From contig OY997588.1 in the NCBI GenBank assembly GCA_963921825.1, forward strand, positions 133,827,203 to 133,891,202: a stretch of 64,000 nt of DNA, given 5' to 3'. This DNA is from Erodium maritimum (Eukaryota; Streptophyta; Magnoliopsida; Geraniales; Geraniaceae). Positions 11,396 to 22,935 of the stretch are shown here, in pieces. The position numbers were made by a program, and so were the translations under genes. How positions within the stretch are numbered: the stretch's first letter is position 1; the number at the start of each line of letters is the position of its first letter. Below the pieces are notes generated by a model. The model searched no databases. It had not been told where the DNA came from and saw nothing but the letters and a program-made list of their open reading frames with translations.

Positions 11396-12415
11396 AAGTT
11401 CACCAAATAATAAAATTTTAGTTTAAAAAAATAAATAATTGGTCTAAATTTTACCGGGATCAATTTAGTAACCATGATACTATACTTGTTTTTATAATCA
11501 AGAATTTATTGATATCCCAAATTTCTAAGAGTGAAATGAGGGGAAGGTGATATGCTGTTAGGGATCGACCTCAAATCCCAAATAAAATCCTAAAACGATC
11601 CAAGAAAACCCTAGCAACTAAAAAACTCTCAAGGCAAAGCTACTAAAACTTTGACCCAAGCTAACCAACCTAGCTAAATAGAAAACTCGTTATCAAAGAA
11701 AGCGCACAGGCCGGAAACACAACTAGGACACACCACCCTATCTACAAGGCCTTAATAGAACAACGAAAAAAGAAAGCAACACATACAATGCTTTCAAGGC
11801 TAAAATCTAATTGCGACAACTTACATAAGTCAATTTCTTCCTATAAAGACAACTGCTTGACGATCTCCTACATGCAAAAAACATGATTGACCAAAATACC
11901 ACTAGAATCCAAAGGCTTGAAACCCGTATCCACACACGATTCCCAAACAGTTTTGTCCATCTTATTAATTGAAAGAGCATAATTTTTCGTAATAACGGAC
12001 AAACTAAGTGACTTATATTTCGCTTTAGTTTGATAAATCACCTTCACTTTACCCCCCTACCTCAGCTAACCTTCCTACCTCTACCTTTTATGCTGAAATC
12101 CAAGTCTGTTCGTACTTGGATACAATCGAGCTCCTCGGGATGCTCATAACTGAGTTGAGCTTGACTTGGATCCCCACCACCTGTGTGGAAAAACGCCAAA
12201 TCACTCGTCTCTCCCAAATTTTTTTGCTCCAAAACTCCAGCCTCGGGATTCGCTCCCTCCGACTTACCAACCACGGGAGAGGTCAAAAAATCATGCCCTT
12301 GACCACCTCCACCTTTCTGTATTTGTTTCTTTTGTTGAACAATAATAATTCATGGTTTTTAGACTATGATTACTATTAAACACAACTTTTTGTAGATTTT
12401 TGCACGTTTGGGTTC
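11396..12415. other. Unassigned DNA with a weak minus-strand ORF
   Basis: A minus-strand open frame at 12062-12286 (about 74 residues, hydrophilic) has no recognisable domain. The stretch 11540-12060 is composed like the 3' portions of the non-coding retroposons elsewhere in the window, but I cannot prove a family link. Nothing else is supported. Confidence 0.3.
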
Positions 12416-12419
12416 ACGA

Positions 12420-12960
12420 CTTACGATATTTTTTTCTCAATTTTGGTAAGAACTTAACCGAGGAAATTGTATTTCTTCAATGATGAATATCAGCCAATAT
12501 TATACCACGCCAAGGATCTTATTTCCTCGGTGTTGAAAATCTTTAATATTCATGGTCGGGGATCATTTTTCATCGGTGTTGAAATATAGTAGCCAAGGAT
12601 TCTTGTTCGTTGGCCAGGATATCTTAACACCAAGAAATGAGAATTTCTTCGACCGTGAATTTTTACTACCCCGAGGGTTCCAAACAATGCACATTTTCCT
12701 CGGTTTTGAAAATTTTAATCCTTTCAAGACTGACAAAACTTGGTAGAAGAATGTTTCGTCCAATTCCGTCGATAAAAACATGGTGGATGATCGTCATTTC
12801 CTGGGCGAGGATTCTTGTTCCTCGGCCAAGTGGCTTCCTGCAGTAGTGCAAAATTGATGTGATCGGTAAAGTTAGAACATTACCGACTTTTATGGATTTG
12901 GTCGGTAATAAAAGTTTCAAAACTGACAAACCACTTCCATTCAATCGGGTGAGTGACATT
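12420..12960. repeat. CACTA-like subterminal repeat cluster
   Basis: The words CCGAGGAAA, TTTCCTCGG and looser forms (TTCATCGGTGTTGAAA, CCAAGGATTCTTG) recur on both strands about every 40-60 bases from 12440 to 12840, followed by a GATCGGTAAAG...TTGGTCGGTAAT pair near 12860-12910. Short inverted words clustered in this way are typical of the subterminal regions of CACTA (En/Spm) elements, where the transposase binds. I see no transposase and no CACTA terminal repeat, so this would be a remnant. Confidence 0.35.
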
Positions 12961-13169
12961 TTAGTGTAACAATACTTAGACATAATAATTATACATACAT
13001 ACTCGATTTCAAATCCTACAAGAACAGTTACTTTATATGCAAAGGAGGGGAGGGAAATAAGGATGATGTTGTAGAGATATCGATTTAAGAGAGTTCGTAA
13101 ACAAAAAGGAAACGAGAACAAATCCGAGTGTTTCAACTAAGAATGAAAGGGAGTATTTTAGAGAGTTAA

Positions 13170-14845
13170 TAGACGAAGGATGACTCTTGGTGGGGAGACA
13201 CTCCTTTTAAATTCCTCTATCCCAGGCTATATTTATTGTCCCAATCAAAAGCCTTACTTGTGTCTGAAGCCAAGCCAGCTACTTCTTGGGATTTGCACTT
13301 CAGAAGAACCCCTAGAGGAAGGGCTTAGACTGATTGGATGACTTTGCAATTAATCCTCAATGGGGTACATCTCTCCTCACACCAATACACTCTCATTTAG
13401 GCTGGGGATCCTAAAGGCTTCTCTGTTTCAAGGCTCTATGCACTTCTCCAACATCAAAGATCCAATTCACATTCTCAGTTCAGCTGGCTCAAGAATCTTT
13501 GGCTACCTAGAATTCCACCTAAGATCACTGCCTTTTGCTGGCTTGCTTGCCATGAGGCTCTACCAACCAACTGTTTCCTTGAAGCTAGAGGTATGCCTCT
13601 TAAATGGATGCTCTTCTGTGCAAAGTTTGCAACTGGGACTTTGAGAATGGACCACATGTTCTCCTGCATTGTGAAAGGGCTTGGCAGGTTTGGTCTATGG
13701 TCCTTAATTGGTGGGGGATAGTTTGGGTGATACCTGGCAATATTCAAACACTCCTTTCCTCTTGGTCATCCTTGATCTCAAGATACAAAATCTCCTCTTG
13801 GTGCAACCTGGCTCAACTCACTTGCTGGCAAATTTGGCTTGCCAGAAATGATCTAATTTTCAATGGGGTTATTCAGTCTCCTGCCCTCATCTTCGACAAA
13901 ATAGTGTCTCAGTCTTATAGCTGGGAGTTGGCCTCTTTCAAAGCAAAAGGGATTTTCTTCCCATTCAGATCCTGGAAAGCCTCACCTATTACTTGCTGTT
14001 CTCAACTGGTGGTAGGTTTTGGTTATCTTCAGTGGTGAATTACCTGGGGGGAGGGTTTTGGGGTGGGCTGGGTTGGGTTTGGGGACTGATGTGAGTTTTG
14101 GTAAGGTTCTCTGGTTTGGTTTGGCTCCTGGTGTGTGGGTTCTTAAGTTCCTCCTTCCTCCTCCTCCTCTTGTGGTTTTGGGTAGTTTTTCTAGATGAGT
14201 GTCTTCTTTTTGTTCCTTTGCTGTTTCTTTTTCAGGTGCCTCTTCCTCCCTACTCTCTGGGATGGTTCATTGCCTTCACTTCCACCCCATCAGCATACTT
14301 GGCGCGAGTTATTACTGCATTTACACACTGCAGCCTCCTCATTTCAGTACATCATCATCATCCATGGATCTAAAGATCATATTTACACCTGGATCATCCC
14401 TTCTGCAATCCAGGTTCCGGTTGAAGCTCATCAATTTTCAAGTTCATCCAAGCATATAACTAGGAGCAACTCTGCAATTCAACTCCTGCATAACTTGGGA
14501 CGCAAGTTTCTTCCATTTTTGCAATTTCATACCCTCCCTTTCAATTACTTGGGACACAAGTTTCACCTCCAGCTGCATTTACATCCACTCAGCATTACAT
14601 TTCTCTCTTGATCTCCACTGACGCACTCAAATCATCCAAGTCCCACTGCATACTCAAGTGGCATTTAATTACCTCAGTGTTTTGCTTTCTAGGTTTCATT
14701 TTAATACCTATTGTTTCCTTCTTTTCCCTTACAAATCAACATATGACTGATTGTGGGAAGAAGTTGGTTTATTTGCTGTATCCTCTTTTACCTCAAGAGA
14801 GGTTCTTAATTCAATTATGCTTTGCCGATCAAAAAAAAAGTAAAA
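13170..14845 (+). mobile_element. 5'-truncated LINE (third copy)
   Basis: The plus strand starts inside ORF2 downstream of the reverse transcriptase palm, with decayed matches to a DDSWWGD and WDLHFRR type segment near 13180-13310. It then carries the zf-RVT region in the frame 13604-14038 (KVCNWDFENGPHVLLHC, then LTCWQIWLARND). A long 3' untranslated part follows, ending TTTGCCGATCAAAAAAAAA at 14821-14839, a common plant LINE tail. Truncation of the 5' end is the usual outcome of incomplete target-primed reverse transcription. I could not confirm a target duplication. Confidence 0.7.
13604..14038 (+). pseudogene. LINE ORF2 zf-RVT fragment
   Basis: This single open frame of 144 residues matches the zinc region that precedes RNase H in plant L1 ORF2 (Cys pair, then HVLLHC), followed by the linker WQIWLARNDLIFNG. 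RNase H itself is absent: the frame ends at FGYLQW and a non-coding 3' region follows. The protein would have no catalytic domain. Confidence 0.65.
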
Positions 14846-14869
14846 AAAAGATATTTTATTAAATTATTA

Positions 14870-15808
14870 AAATGAACTTATTTTTTAGTTAAACAAAATA
14901 ATATATTTTTCAGTTTGGAAGCATATGCTCTTTTGAAATATGGGTTCTGGATAACCATGAGCAAAAGGTTGTTTGACACTGTATTTTAAAAAATAAACAC
15001 CTTTTGAATAATCTATTGATTATGCTTCTTGGTTCTCACATGTCAAAAAAGCTTATACCGTTCAAATCATGTGTGTGGTTAGGTAGAAAGCAACCAAAAA
15101 AGGAAGGCTAGTCTCAGGACCAGCTTTTTTGCATGATAATATTAAATCACAACTCACAAAAATGAACAAGCATTCAAATAAAAGCCCTATTATAAGCTGA
15201 CCAGTCAAGGTTGTAGCATGAAAAGCATATGCAAACACCATCTCCATAACCTTACTTTGACTGTCCAAAATATATATATAATTTGCCAATATTACCTATT
15301 TATTAACTCAAGATCCCAACATCTAAAAGCTAAGAAGAGACATTCTAGGACATTGGTAAAATTAGGGTTTGGTTTAATTTAGTGGAAATTCTCCCTTTCC
15401 TTCCAAGTTTTCAAAATAAATGTTGAGAATCCATATATGGGCTGGATTTGGTAGCCCGAAAACTCGATCGAGAAAGCAAGACTTGTATTTTATCAATCAA
15501 AAGAGAAACAAAAAAAAAACGAAGAACTAATACTATAGTTCTTTGTATTACAAAAATCATATATGGAATAAAAGAACTAACATAACAATTTGTTTCTTCG
15601 GTTTTTGTATTGCTTGCCCAATTTCGGCTTCGACCTTTCAATAAAACCGTTTTTTTTGCAGATCTAAATAAATAAATAAATAACAATCTCCGAATTGTCA
15701 TTATTTATAGTTTGATATATTAAAATACAACAATGATAGATAGTAGTACATGCATAAATCTGATGCATTTACATAAGTGAAGTTAAAATAAAGCATGAAA
15801 GGATGGTT
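14870..15808. other. AT-rich DNA downstream of the cupin gene
   Basis: Short open frames on the minus strand (15062-15289, 15411-15701) have no recognisable domain. The part nearest 15809 will contain the 3' untranslated region of the cupin gene. No repeat structure stands out. Confidence 0.4.
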
Positions 15809-16213
15809 TTATGATAGCGAAGAGGAATCAAAATTGTAGTACTTGTCGATGGCAACAGAAACATCCCATGTGCAACTAAGTCCTTTGGGAATGGTGACAA
15901 GATCTCCGGCGCCAAACTCTACGAACTCCGACGACCCTTTCGGGTAAACTTTGACCTTCCCTCTCAGCAAATAACATGTTTCTTTCGCGTCGAATTTCAA
16001 CGTGTACTTCCCCGGAGGACATCCCCATCTTCGTCCAAACAAATTAAATTGTAGAATTATAAACATAGATAATATGAATGTTAAGGGAATTAATTGCATG
16101 ACTCACTTTGGCCAGGACTTGATGCCCAAATCGGATAATCTTGACTCGGACGGATTGCTTTCAACTATGATACTTGGTGTTGAAGATGAACCGGGGCTTG
16201 ATGTTGATGCCAT
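15809..16213 (-). CDS. RmlC-like cupin (Cupin_3) small protein, two exons
   Basis: The gene reads right to left. Exon 1 is 16213-16107 and exon 2 is 16028-15809. The intron of 78 bases begins GTGAGT and ends AG, and splicing joins the frame cleanly at WPKWGCPPG. The product is 108 residues: a Ser/Pro-rich start, a segment ESRLSDLGIKSWPKWG, then the conserved cupin core with KETCYLLRGKVKVYPKGSSE, FVEFGAGDLVTIPKG and CTWDV. This matches the plant single-domain Cupin_3 proteins of roughly 100 residues related to the EutQ/DUF861 group. I know of no firmly established reaction for them; a beta-barrel fold is inferred and metal or sugar binding is possible. No signal peptide is visible, so the protein is probably cytosolic or plastidic. 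It is the only gene here with no defect. Confidence 0.93.
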
Positions 16214-16315
16214 GAATTAGAAAGTGGAAGTTACATGAGATGGAAATGGTGAAGTAGAAGAGAGTTCTGAGAGTGGCAGCTGCATAATATTAGCTGCTCT
16301 TGTTGTATTGACTTT

Positions 16316-16325
16316 ACTTATAGTG
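16316..16325 (-). promoter_or_regulatory. Candidate TATA box of the cupin gene
   Basis: On the minus strand CTATAAGTAA lies about 105 bases upstream of the start codon, a suitable distance if the leader is about 70 bases. The intervening leader is rich in CT runs (TCTCTTCTACTTCACC), as in many plant leaders. It was found by eye only. Confidence 0.35.
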
Positions 16326-16469
16326 ACTGGTGTTTTGAGAGGGATGGAATCTTTGGATAAGTGAAAAGCAAGGGGGAGGGAGAGAGAAATGTTTTACGAT
16401 TATTATCACATTATAATTATTAAAGTATAAATTATATAATTATATGTAATTAGAGGGATAATATATCTA

Positions 16470-17798
16470 TTGAGAAACACTCGTAACATAGGAACCGTGA
16501 ATACCGATCCTAGCCATACACACTTAAGATCCAACATTCACCGTGATGTCACATCATCACCCCACTTCTACACAAATTCACGTCACTTTCATCCATTCTC
16601 ACACAAATAAGGACATAATTGTAATAGCATGGAGCCATGTGGACAAGTGTCCATTTTTTTAATCAATTCACTAATTTAATATTTTCCGATTCGTTTGAAC
16701 TCTGATTAACTTCAAACTTGCGCCAATATTTTTCTTTTTTCAAGGGCTTTAAATCAAGATCAGTCATGAATATATTTTGAAGCACAAAAATAAAAATTTA
16801 CATCAAGGTGATAAAAATAATGTTGAGCATTGATAAATCTTCACTAATAAATGTTTTATATCTGAGTACCAAACTAGTGCTAAATGTTGATAAAAACATG
16901 TAATGAGGTGATAAGAAACAAATAATGAGGTGATAAAAATCATGTTCAATTTTGATAATAAGTGTGATACACTAGAGTTTAACGTTGATAAAAAAACTTG
17001 TGATGGGTGATAAAACACACGTAATTCAATGATAAATCTAGTGTTTAGTATTGATAAAACTGGTGTTCATAAAAAGCGTGTGATGAGATGATAAAAATCA
17101 TGATCAGTTTTGGAGAATGGGGTGATAAAATCAGTGCAAAGTGTTAATAAACCCAGAGCAAAGTGTTGATAAAAATTATCCAGATATAATTTCTTTAAAA
17201 ACCATCCCCGAAATAAATAAAAATTCGTGCTTCAAAAAAAAAACATGTGATGGGGGTGATAAAACACACGTAACTTGAAAGATAAGCCTAGTGTTTAATG
17301 TTGATAAAACTAGTGTTCATAAAAAGCACGCGATGAGGTGATAAAATCATGATCAATTTTGGAAAATGAGGTGATAAAACCAGTGTAAAGTGTTGATAAA
17401 ACCAGTGTAAAAGTGTGATAAATACAGAGCAAAGTGTTGATAAAAATTACCCAGATTTTTTTATTTAAAAAATCAACCCCGAAATAAAAAAAAATTCATG
17501 CTTCAAAATATATTCATGACTGATCTTGATAGAAAGCCCTTAAAAAAACAAAAATGATGGCACAAGTTTGAAGCCAATCGGAGTTCAAACGAAACGGGAA
17601 AAATTAAATTAGTGAATTGGTTAAAAAAGTAATATGATAGTTTTACTAAAAAAAAACTCTTACCACTTATTAAAAAGTGCTGGTTTTTTTTGCAGTCAAC
17701 AAGTCAACTACTCAATTGCATCTCATCCATCCATTCTTAAAATGGATGACTTAGATTGATTCTCGCGGTTCCTTCGTTAAAAAATGGTTCTCACCAGA
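16470..17798. mobile_element. Long-TIR DNA element with TTGATAAAA arrays
   Basis: Left (about 16470-16800) and right (about 17490-17798) arms are inverted copies, with aligned blocks such as TTCACTAATTTAAT, CAAGATCAGTCATGAATA and, near the tips, GGAACCG followed by a GA-rich run. The arms are around 300 bases with small insertions. The interior (16800-17460) is made of short repeats built on GTTGATAAAA with CCAGTGTAAAGTG between them. There is no coding capacity. Long TIRs suggest a Mutator-like or related non-autonomous element; I could not find a target duplication, so the superfamily is open. Confidence 0.6.
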
Positions 17799-18440
17799 TT
17801 TCTCCTCATGTAATTAAGTCTTCAACTTTTTAGTTTGAGTTTTTAGTGAAGTTGGTTCTTAATTTTAGAGGGTATATAAGCATGAGCTTTTAGAGAAGTC
17901 ATAATGGCGTTCGAAGTGCGTTGAAACTAACCATCGATTTTGTCGAATTTCCCAAAAAAGCGAGTTGAATCCCCAAAAACGCGTCTTTCTGCACTGGAAT
18001 TTGTGAGACAAGAAAGTGACGTCGTTGAATCTGTAGACATCGATAGTATGCAGATTCAACGGATAAGAACCTGCGGACTCGTTGACTGACGAATCGGCGG
18101 CAGCCACGTGGCGACGAAACAGTTGGGTCATTAAAGCCGAAAGGTAAATTCGGCTTCAAATAACGGTCAACCGTCTCCTTCGTCTTCACCCGATTCTACA
18201 AATCCCTCCTTCCTCTTCGGCGGCCACTCTCGTTCCAGAAGCTTCATCGGTGACAACTATTACAGCAAAAAGCCCTCAATGAAACAACATCATCATGGTG
18301 TTAAATAACAACCCCAAATCTCCGTGCTTTACCGTATTGAAATTCGACTATCGGAACGAGCTGTTGTAGAGTCATCGTTGGCAACAAGACCAATCCTGCA
18401 ACTCCGTTTCTCTGGCAGCACATATGGCATACCATAACAA
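17799..18440. other. Unassigned DNA
   Basis: Overlapping minus-strand frames at 17865-18189 have no recognisable domain. An inverted pair GTTGAATCTG...CAGATTCAAC lies at about 18022-18060. Nothing else is clear. Confidence 0.3.
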
Positions 18441-18712
18441 CCTGAGCATCGCTCTCAGCTTCAATTGCGAGTGGGATTATGTCCCTGATTGGAAACACTA
18501 CTTGTACAATAGGGAGGAGATGTTTTGTCCGCAAGACTACGTCCCCTTGCCAATGCATACGAAAATCCCGAGCTCCCCCGTGTACCACAGATCGAACATG
18601 TATTCGATGTCATCGATGTTCCCGAGTTGCATGTCCTTAAGGGTCAATTTCAGGGTCAAGCTCGGGGACGGACAACAATGGGGTGCCCTTCTCGGGAATC
18701 CCTTGACCACCT

Positions 18713-19535
18713 ATGGTGATACGCGTTCAAATTCCACCCGCCCCACATAGGAAGTCGCAAGTCGACCAACCAAAAACCACCCAGATATATTGGAAGTGGA
18801 CTCGACCCGAAGAGGAAGCATTGGTTTCTGTATGGCTAAATCACTCGGAGCACGAGGCAGACCATACGGGTCATGCATTTGTGGATAACATTTAGAGGGA
18901 GCCCGCTAGTGTGACCAACCAATCCCCGACGACTGAGCACCTTGCAAAGAGCTGCAAAAAAACTATATGGTAACTAACAAGAAGGTGAAGATGTTTTGGA
19001 GGTGTTGGTCTAAGTTCAAGCACATCTACGTGAGCGCTTGGTTAGATGACCAGATCTTGGCCGATGCGGAGAAAGAGTACATCGAGAAATAAGACCACGT
19101 GTTTCGATGGAAGCACTAGTGGAGCATCGTGCGCGAGAAGCCTTACTGGAAGCATCATTTTGAGAATGAGTTCTCCTCTACCACCGGGGAGTTAATCGGG
19201 ACGACGGACGTTGCACGCCAAGAGCACCTGGCCTTAGCATCTCAACGTCTTAGATAGGCATTCTTACAGTCACCGCATAAATAGGCCGAGGGGGATTCCA
19301 AGACCCGTACGCGATCGATGACATGAGGGAAAGAAGGCGACAAAGGCGAGGAGAGCCAAGGAAACGGGAAGGGAAACGTAGAAGCCGACGTGCCACTCGA
19401 CCTGATGTTGGCCAAAAGCTTGGCCAACATTGAGAAACACCGTCGGGAGTCACTTGTTGCATCAGAGTCTGTCATGCACGATTTATGCTTACTCCAAGAT
19501 GTTGATACCTATAACATGGACCTAGAGAACTAGGT
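18713..19535 (+). pseudogene. Harbinger Myb/SANT ORF1-type gene, decayed
   Basis: PIF/Harbinger elements carry a transposase and a second gene for a Myb/SANT-domain protein, which helps bring the transposase to DNA. Here the plus strand encodes a SANT-like start, YWKWTRPEEEALVSVWLNHS (about 18790), followed by readable pieces: AFVDNI, SPTTEHLAKSCKK, DDQILADAEKEYIEK and LAKSLANIEKHRRESLV. These are broken by stops at 18893 and several later points. In plant databases this family is often mislabelled glutathione S-transferase T3-like. A Harbinger-type end (GGATGCTC then TTA) lies at about 19869 and probably marks the element's right edge; I could not find the left edge. Confidence 0.55.
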
Positions 19536-19869
19536 GACCCATAGGCTCTAAGTTAGGGAAGCGGAAAAGGAGAAAGTCGAGAAATCAAATAATTTGATTC
19601 ACCTTTTTTATTACCAAATGTAATCAAATAGTTTTATTGTCCATTAATGTATAGTTTGAAAACTAAACGACGGTCTATAAATTTATTTATTGTTTGACGT
19701 TGAAATTTCAAAGATGTAGAACGGTATTTTGGTAACTAACATAACTTTAGACCCACATTTGACTGAATCTGTCTGTTTCCATTATGGAGAATAAAACATA
19801 TTGGACCCTTTATTCAGTCAAATTCAGTTCAATTAGGCCAAGAATAGACCAATTACACAATGGATGCTC

Positions 19870-20212
19870 TTAGAGAAATGTTTTGTTCTTAGAGAACTCA
19901 TAGTCGGAATAGACCAATTCAGTCTATTCCTAAGAAAATTGACTTAGATTTTTTAAAAAAATTGTGGCAGTTTAACAACGAAGTGAGTGTCTAGTTGTAT
20001 TTTTTCCACAGTGAGGATAGACCGATTCGGTCTGTTCCCGATCAAATTAAACAGAAATATTTTTTTAATAATGATAATAAAACAAAAGAAAAAGTTGTAT
20101 GAAGGAAACGTTCTATTATTTTTGGAAACAAGAAAAGAAAGTACAACGGAGTCCTGAGAAACCAAACAACACAACACCGACCAAACCCTACCGCATGACA
20201 ATCTAGAGGGAG
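19870..20212. other. Short spacer between Harbinger remnants
   Basis: Repeats of AGACC(A/G)ATTC(A/G)GTCT at 19905-19925 and 20020-20040 resemble subterminal words near Harbinger ends. No gene is seen. Confidence 0.3.
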
Positions 20213-20658
20213 GTGAACCCGTTGTACATGCACCATTTTGGGAAGTACCGAATTGTCGCTCATCATTCATGCCTAGTGAAGAGGTGGCCAACAATTGCTT
20301 CATATGACCGATTTGCCTCCAACAGCACTCCCGTGTCGGTGGAAATTGAACCAAGAGCATCTCGTGCCTCTAAGAACACCACCTTGAACGACCTCACCCG
20401 TATGTTATTTTTCTACCAGTGGTCTTTCGGTTGCTTCTCAATCGAGCATACGGAGCCGTGTGCATGGTTTTTAGTCATGGCAGAGTTTTGCCGAAACTCC
20501 CATGTCATGTCTACGCGGACCATCCACACGACAACAAGGCACCTCTCTTCTTCGTCCGTCCATGTAAGGGACATGGTCATTTCTGCCGGTGAGAAGTGGT
20601 GGTGCCAAAACTTCTTTTGGAGAAAACAGAAATATGGTGGAGAAAGGGTTGTTGCCAA
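20213..20658 (-). pseudogene. Second Harbinger Myb/SANT gene remnant
   Basis: The minus frame from 20658 has LTWTDEEERCLVVVWMVRVDMT, a SANT/Myb-type helix with its tryptophans, then MTKNHAHGSVCSIEKQPKDHW and a stop at 20413. Further plausible residues continue to about 20280. It has the same orientation as the transposase remnant at 21.4-22.6 kb and lies downstream of it, the layout of an autonomous-type Harbinger element. The 157-residue frame on the opposite strand is its shadow. Confidence 0.45.
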
Positions 20659-20689
20659 AACGTGTGAAAATGATCGTGTGTGTTAAGTG

Positions 20690-21430
20690 ATTTATATAGG
20701 GATATTTTACTAGGGTTTAAACAAGAGGTAGAATCGGTCAAAGGTCATACGCCAGAATTAGTTAGGTAATGAGGTGGCAGATTTGGCAAGGGTTAAAAAG
20801 TTTAGGTAAAATCTTTCAACCTTATCCCCTGGCAGAATCGGTTCATATGAAAAGGGAAGATTCGTCATTTTTCATAAAAATTACACATAAAGTACAAAAT
20901 CAAACAACCTGAGTTCGAAATCGAGTACCAAAAAACAACAAATATACATGAAAGCGATTTAGTTGTGGTTCATAACTTGAAACATATCAAACATAAGAGG
21001 TATTGCCTCGTTAAGGAGTTGTGACACTTCATAAGTAAGGCTTTTGTTCTCTCGAACCTACCGTACCGGTGGGCTTCTCTCCCGATCTAGAAGAGTGATT
21101 TTGGTGGACCCCTCTCACCTTGTGAAACACTACTTTCGTTCTCGAAATCCATTGTTTTGAAAATTTACTTGTGCACTAAATTGGAAAGGATGAGGACATA
21201 TGGGTTGGCCCTAGATGCATTGGGAAGGAGCACAATCCATGTAACAGAAAAAAAACACATATTGGTGCACGAAAAAAAAATCCAACATACATGTAAATGT
21301 AACGAAAATGCTGCAAAACAGATCCAGAATAAAACAAAACAATAACCAAAAATACAAAGAAACTGAATAATTATAGAAATAAAATAAGCGTCTACGCATT
21401 CTTGGCATCCAAAACAGCGTCCGGCCCGAA
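20690..21430. other. Unassigned AT-rich DNA
   Basis: This stretch lies between the two Harbinger gene remnants and is probably internal to the same element. Short open frames have no recognisable domain. Confidence 0.3.
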
Positions 21431-21450
21431 CATAGTCCAAATGTGTTCAA

Positions 21451-22606
21451 TCAGATCTGCTTTGAGCTGCTGGTGGACAACTCGATCCTCAAGACGTCTT
21501 GTGTGGGTTTGGATGACATCGTAACTAGGTAGTGGCCATTAGTGGATGGGTAGTATTGGCTCTTCGTACTCCGGTCGTTCAATTTCTCCTTGTTACTATC
21601 ACGTTCATCATCTACAATCATGTTGTGTATGATAATGCACGCCCACATTATCACAACCAATTTCTAATCGTCCCAACTTCGAGCCGACCTATTAATGTTA
21701 TAAAACCGAGCTTGAAGAACCCCGATTGCCCTCACCACATCCTTCCTTACATCCTTCTGCTTATTTGCGTATAGCATGTGTTTCAAGAGTTGTGGTGCCA
21801 TGATGGAATTTACACAAAGGTTGCTCACAGTCAGGCTGCTCACTTCGTTGTATGTGAGTGAATAATGATGACTGGTTCAACACATTAGTATCGTTGTTCG
21901 ACCCCGACATACCAAAGTATCCATGCAAAAGCCAGGTGTCCGGCCCCACCAAAACTTCAAGCAGGATTGTAGGTCCAGGATGATCGCCCTGCTCGTGAAC
22001 CCCTTGAAGCGCTTTTGGACAATTCTTCCACGCCCAATGCATACAATTGAGATTGTGGATACGACCGTTGGGCTTCCTCAAATAGGTATCACCAAAGAAG
22101 TTTATTAAGGCGAAGCAAATATGATGCATGCACTCGAGGGTCGTTGTTTCCGTCATTTTCAGATACTCGTCTAGGTAGTCGGTCGATGAATCGTAGCAGA
22201 GCATCCGTATATCTTCCATACACTTTAAATCGGTGAGAACCCGGCCCGACCACGACAATCAACTTTTTACGTAAAGTAATCATCGAACTCGGACACACCA
22301 CCTACAAGTTTCATGAAAACAGCTTGTGTCATACGAAAATGCCTCTAAAACATTTTTCCATCTTACAACGGCTTCGATATAAAGTATTCAGACATAAGCC
22401 GGCCATGAGCATCGGTTTGATCTCTGAAAAAATATTTTCTTCTATGCTTCACACGGACGGGGTTCGTCATCCGTTCCTCAGCTTCCATAACCGTTCCTTA
22501 TAAAAACTACAATATCTAGTTCTCCGCGTGACGTGTCCTCTCCCTTAAAATTGCATGCGTAGTCGATTTTGCCGACACCATACTCCTCACCACTCGAAGA
22601 ATCCAT
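21451..22606 (-). pseudogene. PIF/Harbinger transposase, decayed, Asp to Asn
   Basis: This is a plant DDE_Tnp_4 family transposase reading right to left from about 22606 (MDSSSGEEYGVG). The best part is 22258-21761: a helical segment MLCYDSSTDYLDEYLKMTET, then GDTYLRKPN, then the catalytic block and LHGYFGMSGSNNDTNVL, which holds the second Asp. The first catalytic Asp should sit in a G-S-x-D-C-M-H-W context; here it reads LNCMHW, an Asn. The C-terminal WACIIIHNMIVDDERD is at about 21640-21590. Stops and frameshifts lie between 22480 and 22260. It is inactive by both its frame and its active site. Confidence 0.75.
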
Positions 22607-22932
22607 TACGAAACGAGAAAATGAAAATATTTTAAGAACAAAGGAAACAATTGATGGTGTGAATCTGTGAGAATACATTATTTTTAAAGAATGTAGGATA
22701 TTAATAGAAAATTCGTATTTGGAAACAAAATTAATTATAGACAAACTAATTCGACTGGCTTAGGTACGCGTGGCAAAATCGTCACGACTCGTCAGATTCG
22801 CCTCGTCAAAATCATTTACGTATCGTTCGTTGATTCGGATGATCAAAATCACCTCTGTAGAAAAGGCTATCGATGGCTTGTTAATTCGTAGAGTACCTAT
22901 AACTACTGCACCGATTCGGCATGTAAATAAAC
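22607..22932. other. Unassigned DNA upstream of the transposase
   Basis: It may hold the 5' end of the Harbinger element. CGTCACGACTCGTCAGATTCG at 22784-22804 is a short imperfect inverted word. No clear terminal repeat was found. Confidence 0.3.
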
Positions 22933-22935
22933 TAA

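Noticed and set aside
20213..20686. 157-residue plus-strand open frame
   Set aside because: The opposite strand carries a recognisable Myb/SANT segment of a Harbinger gene; the plus frame has no domain.
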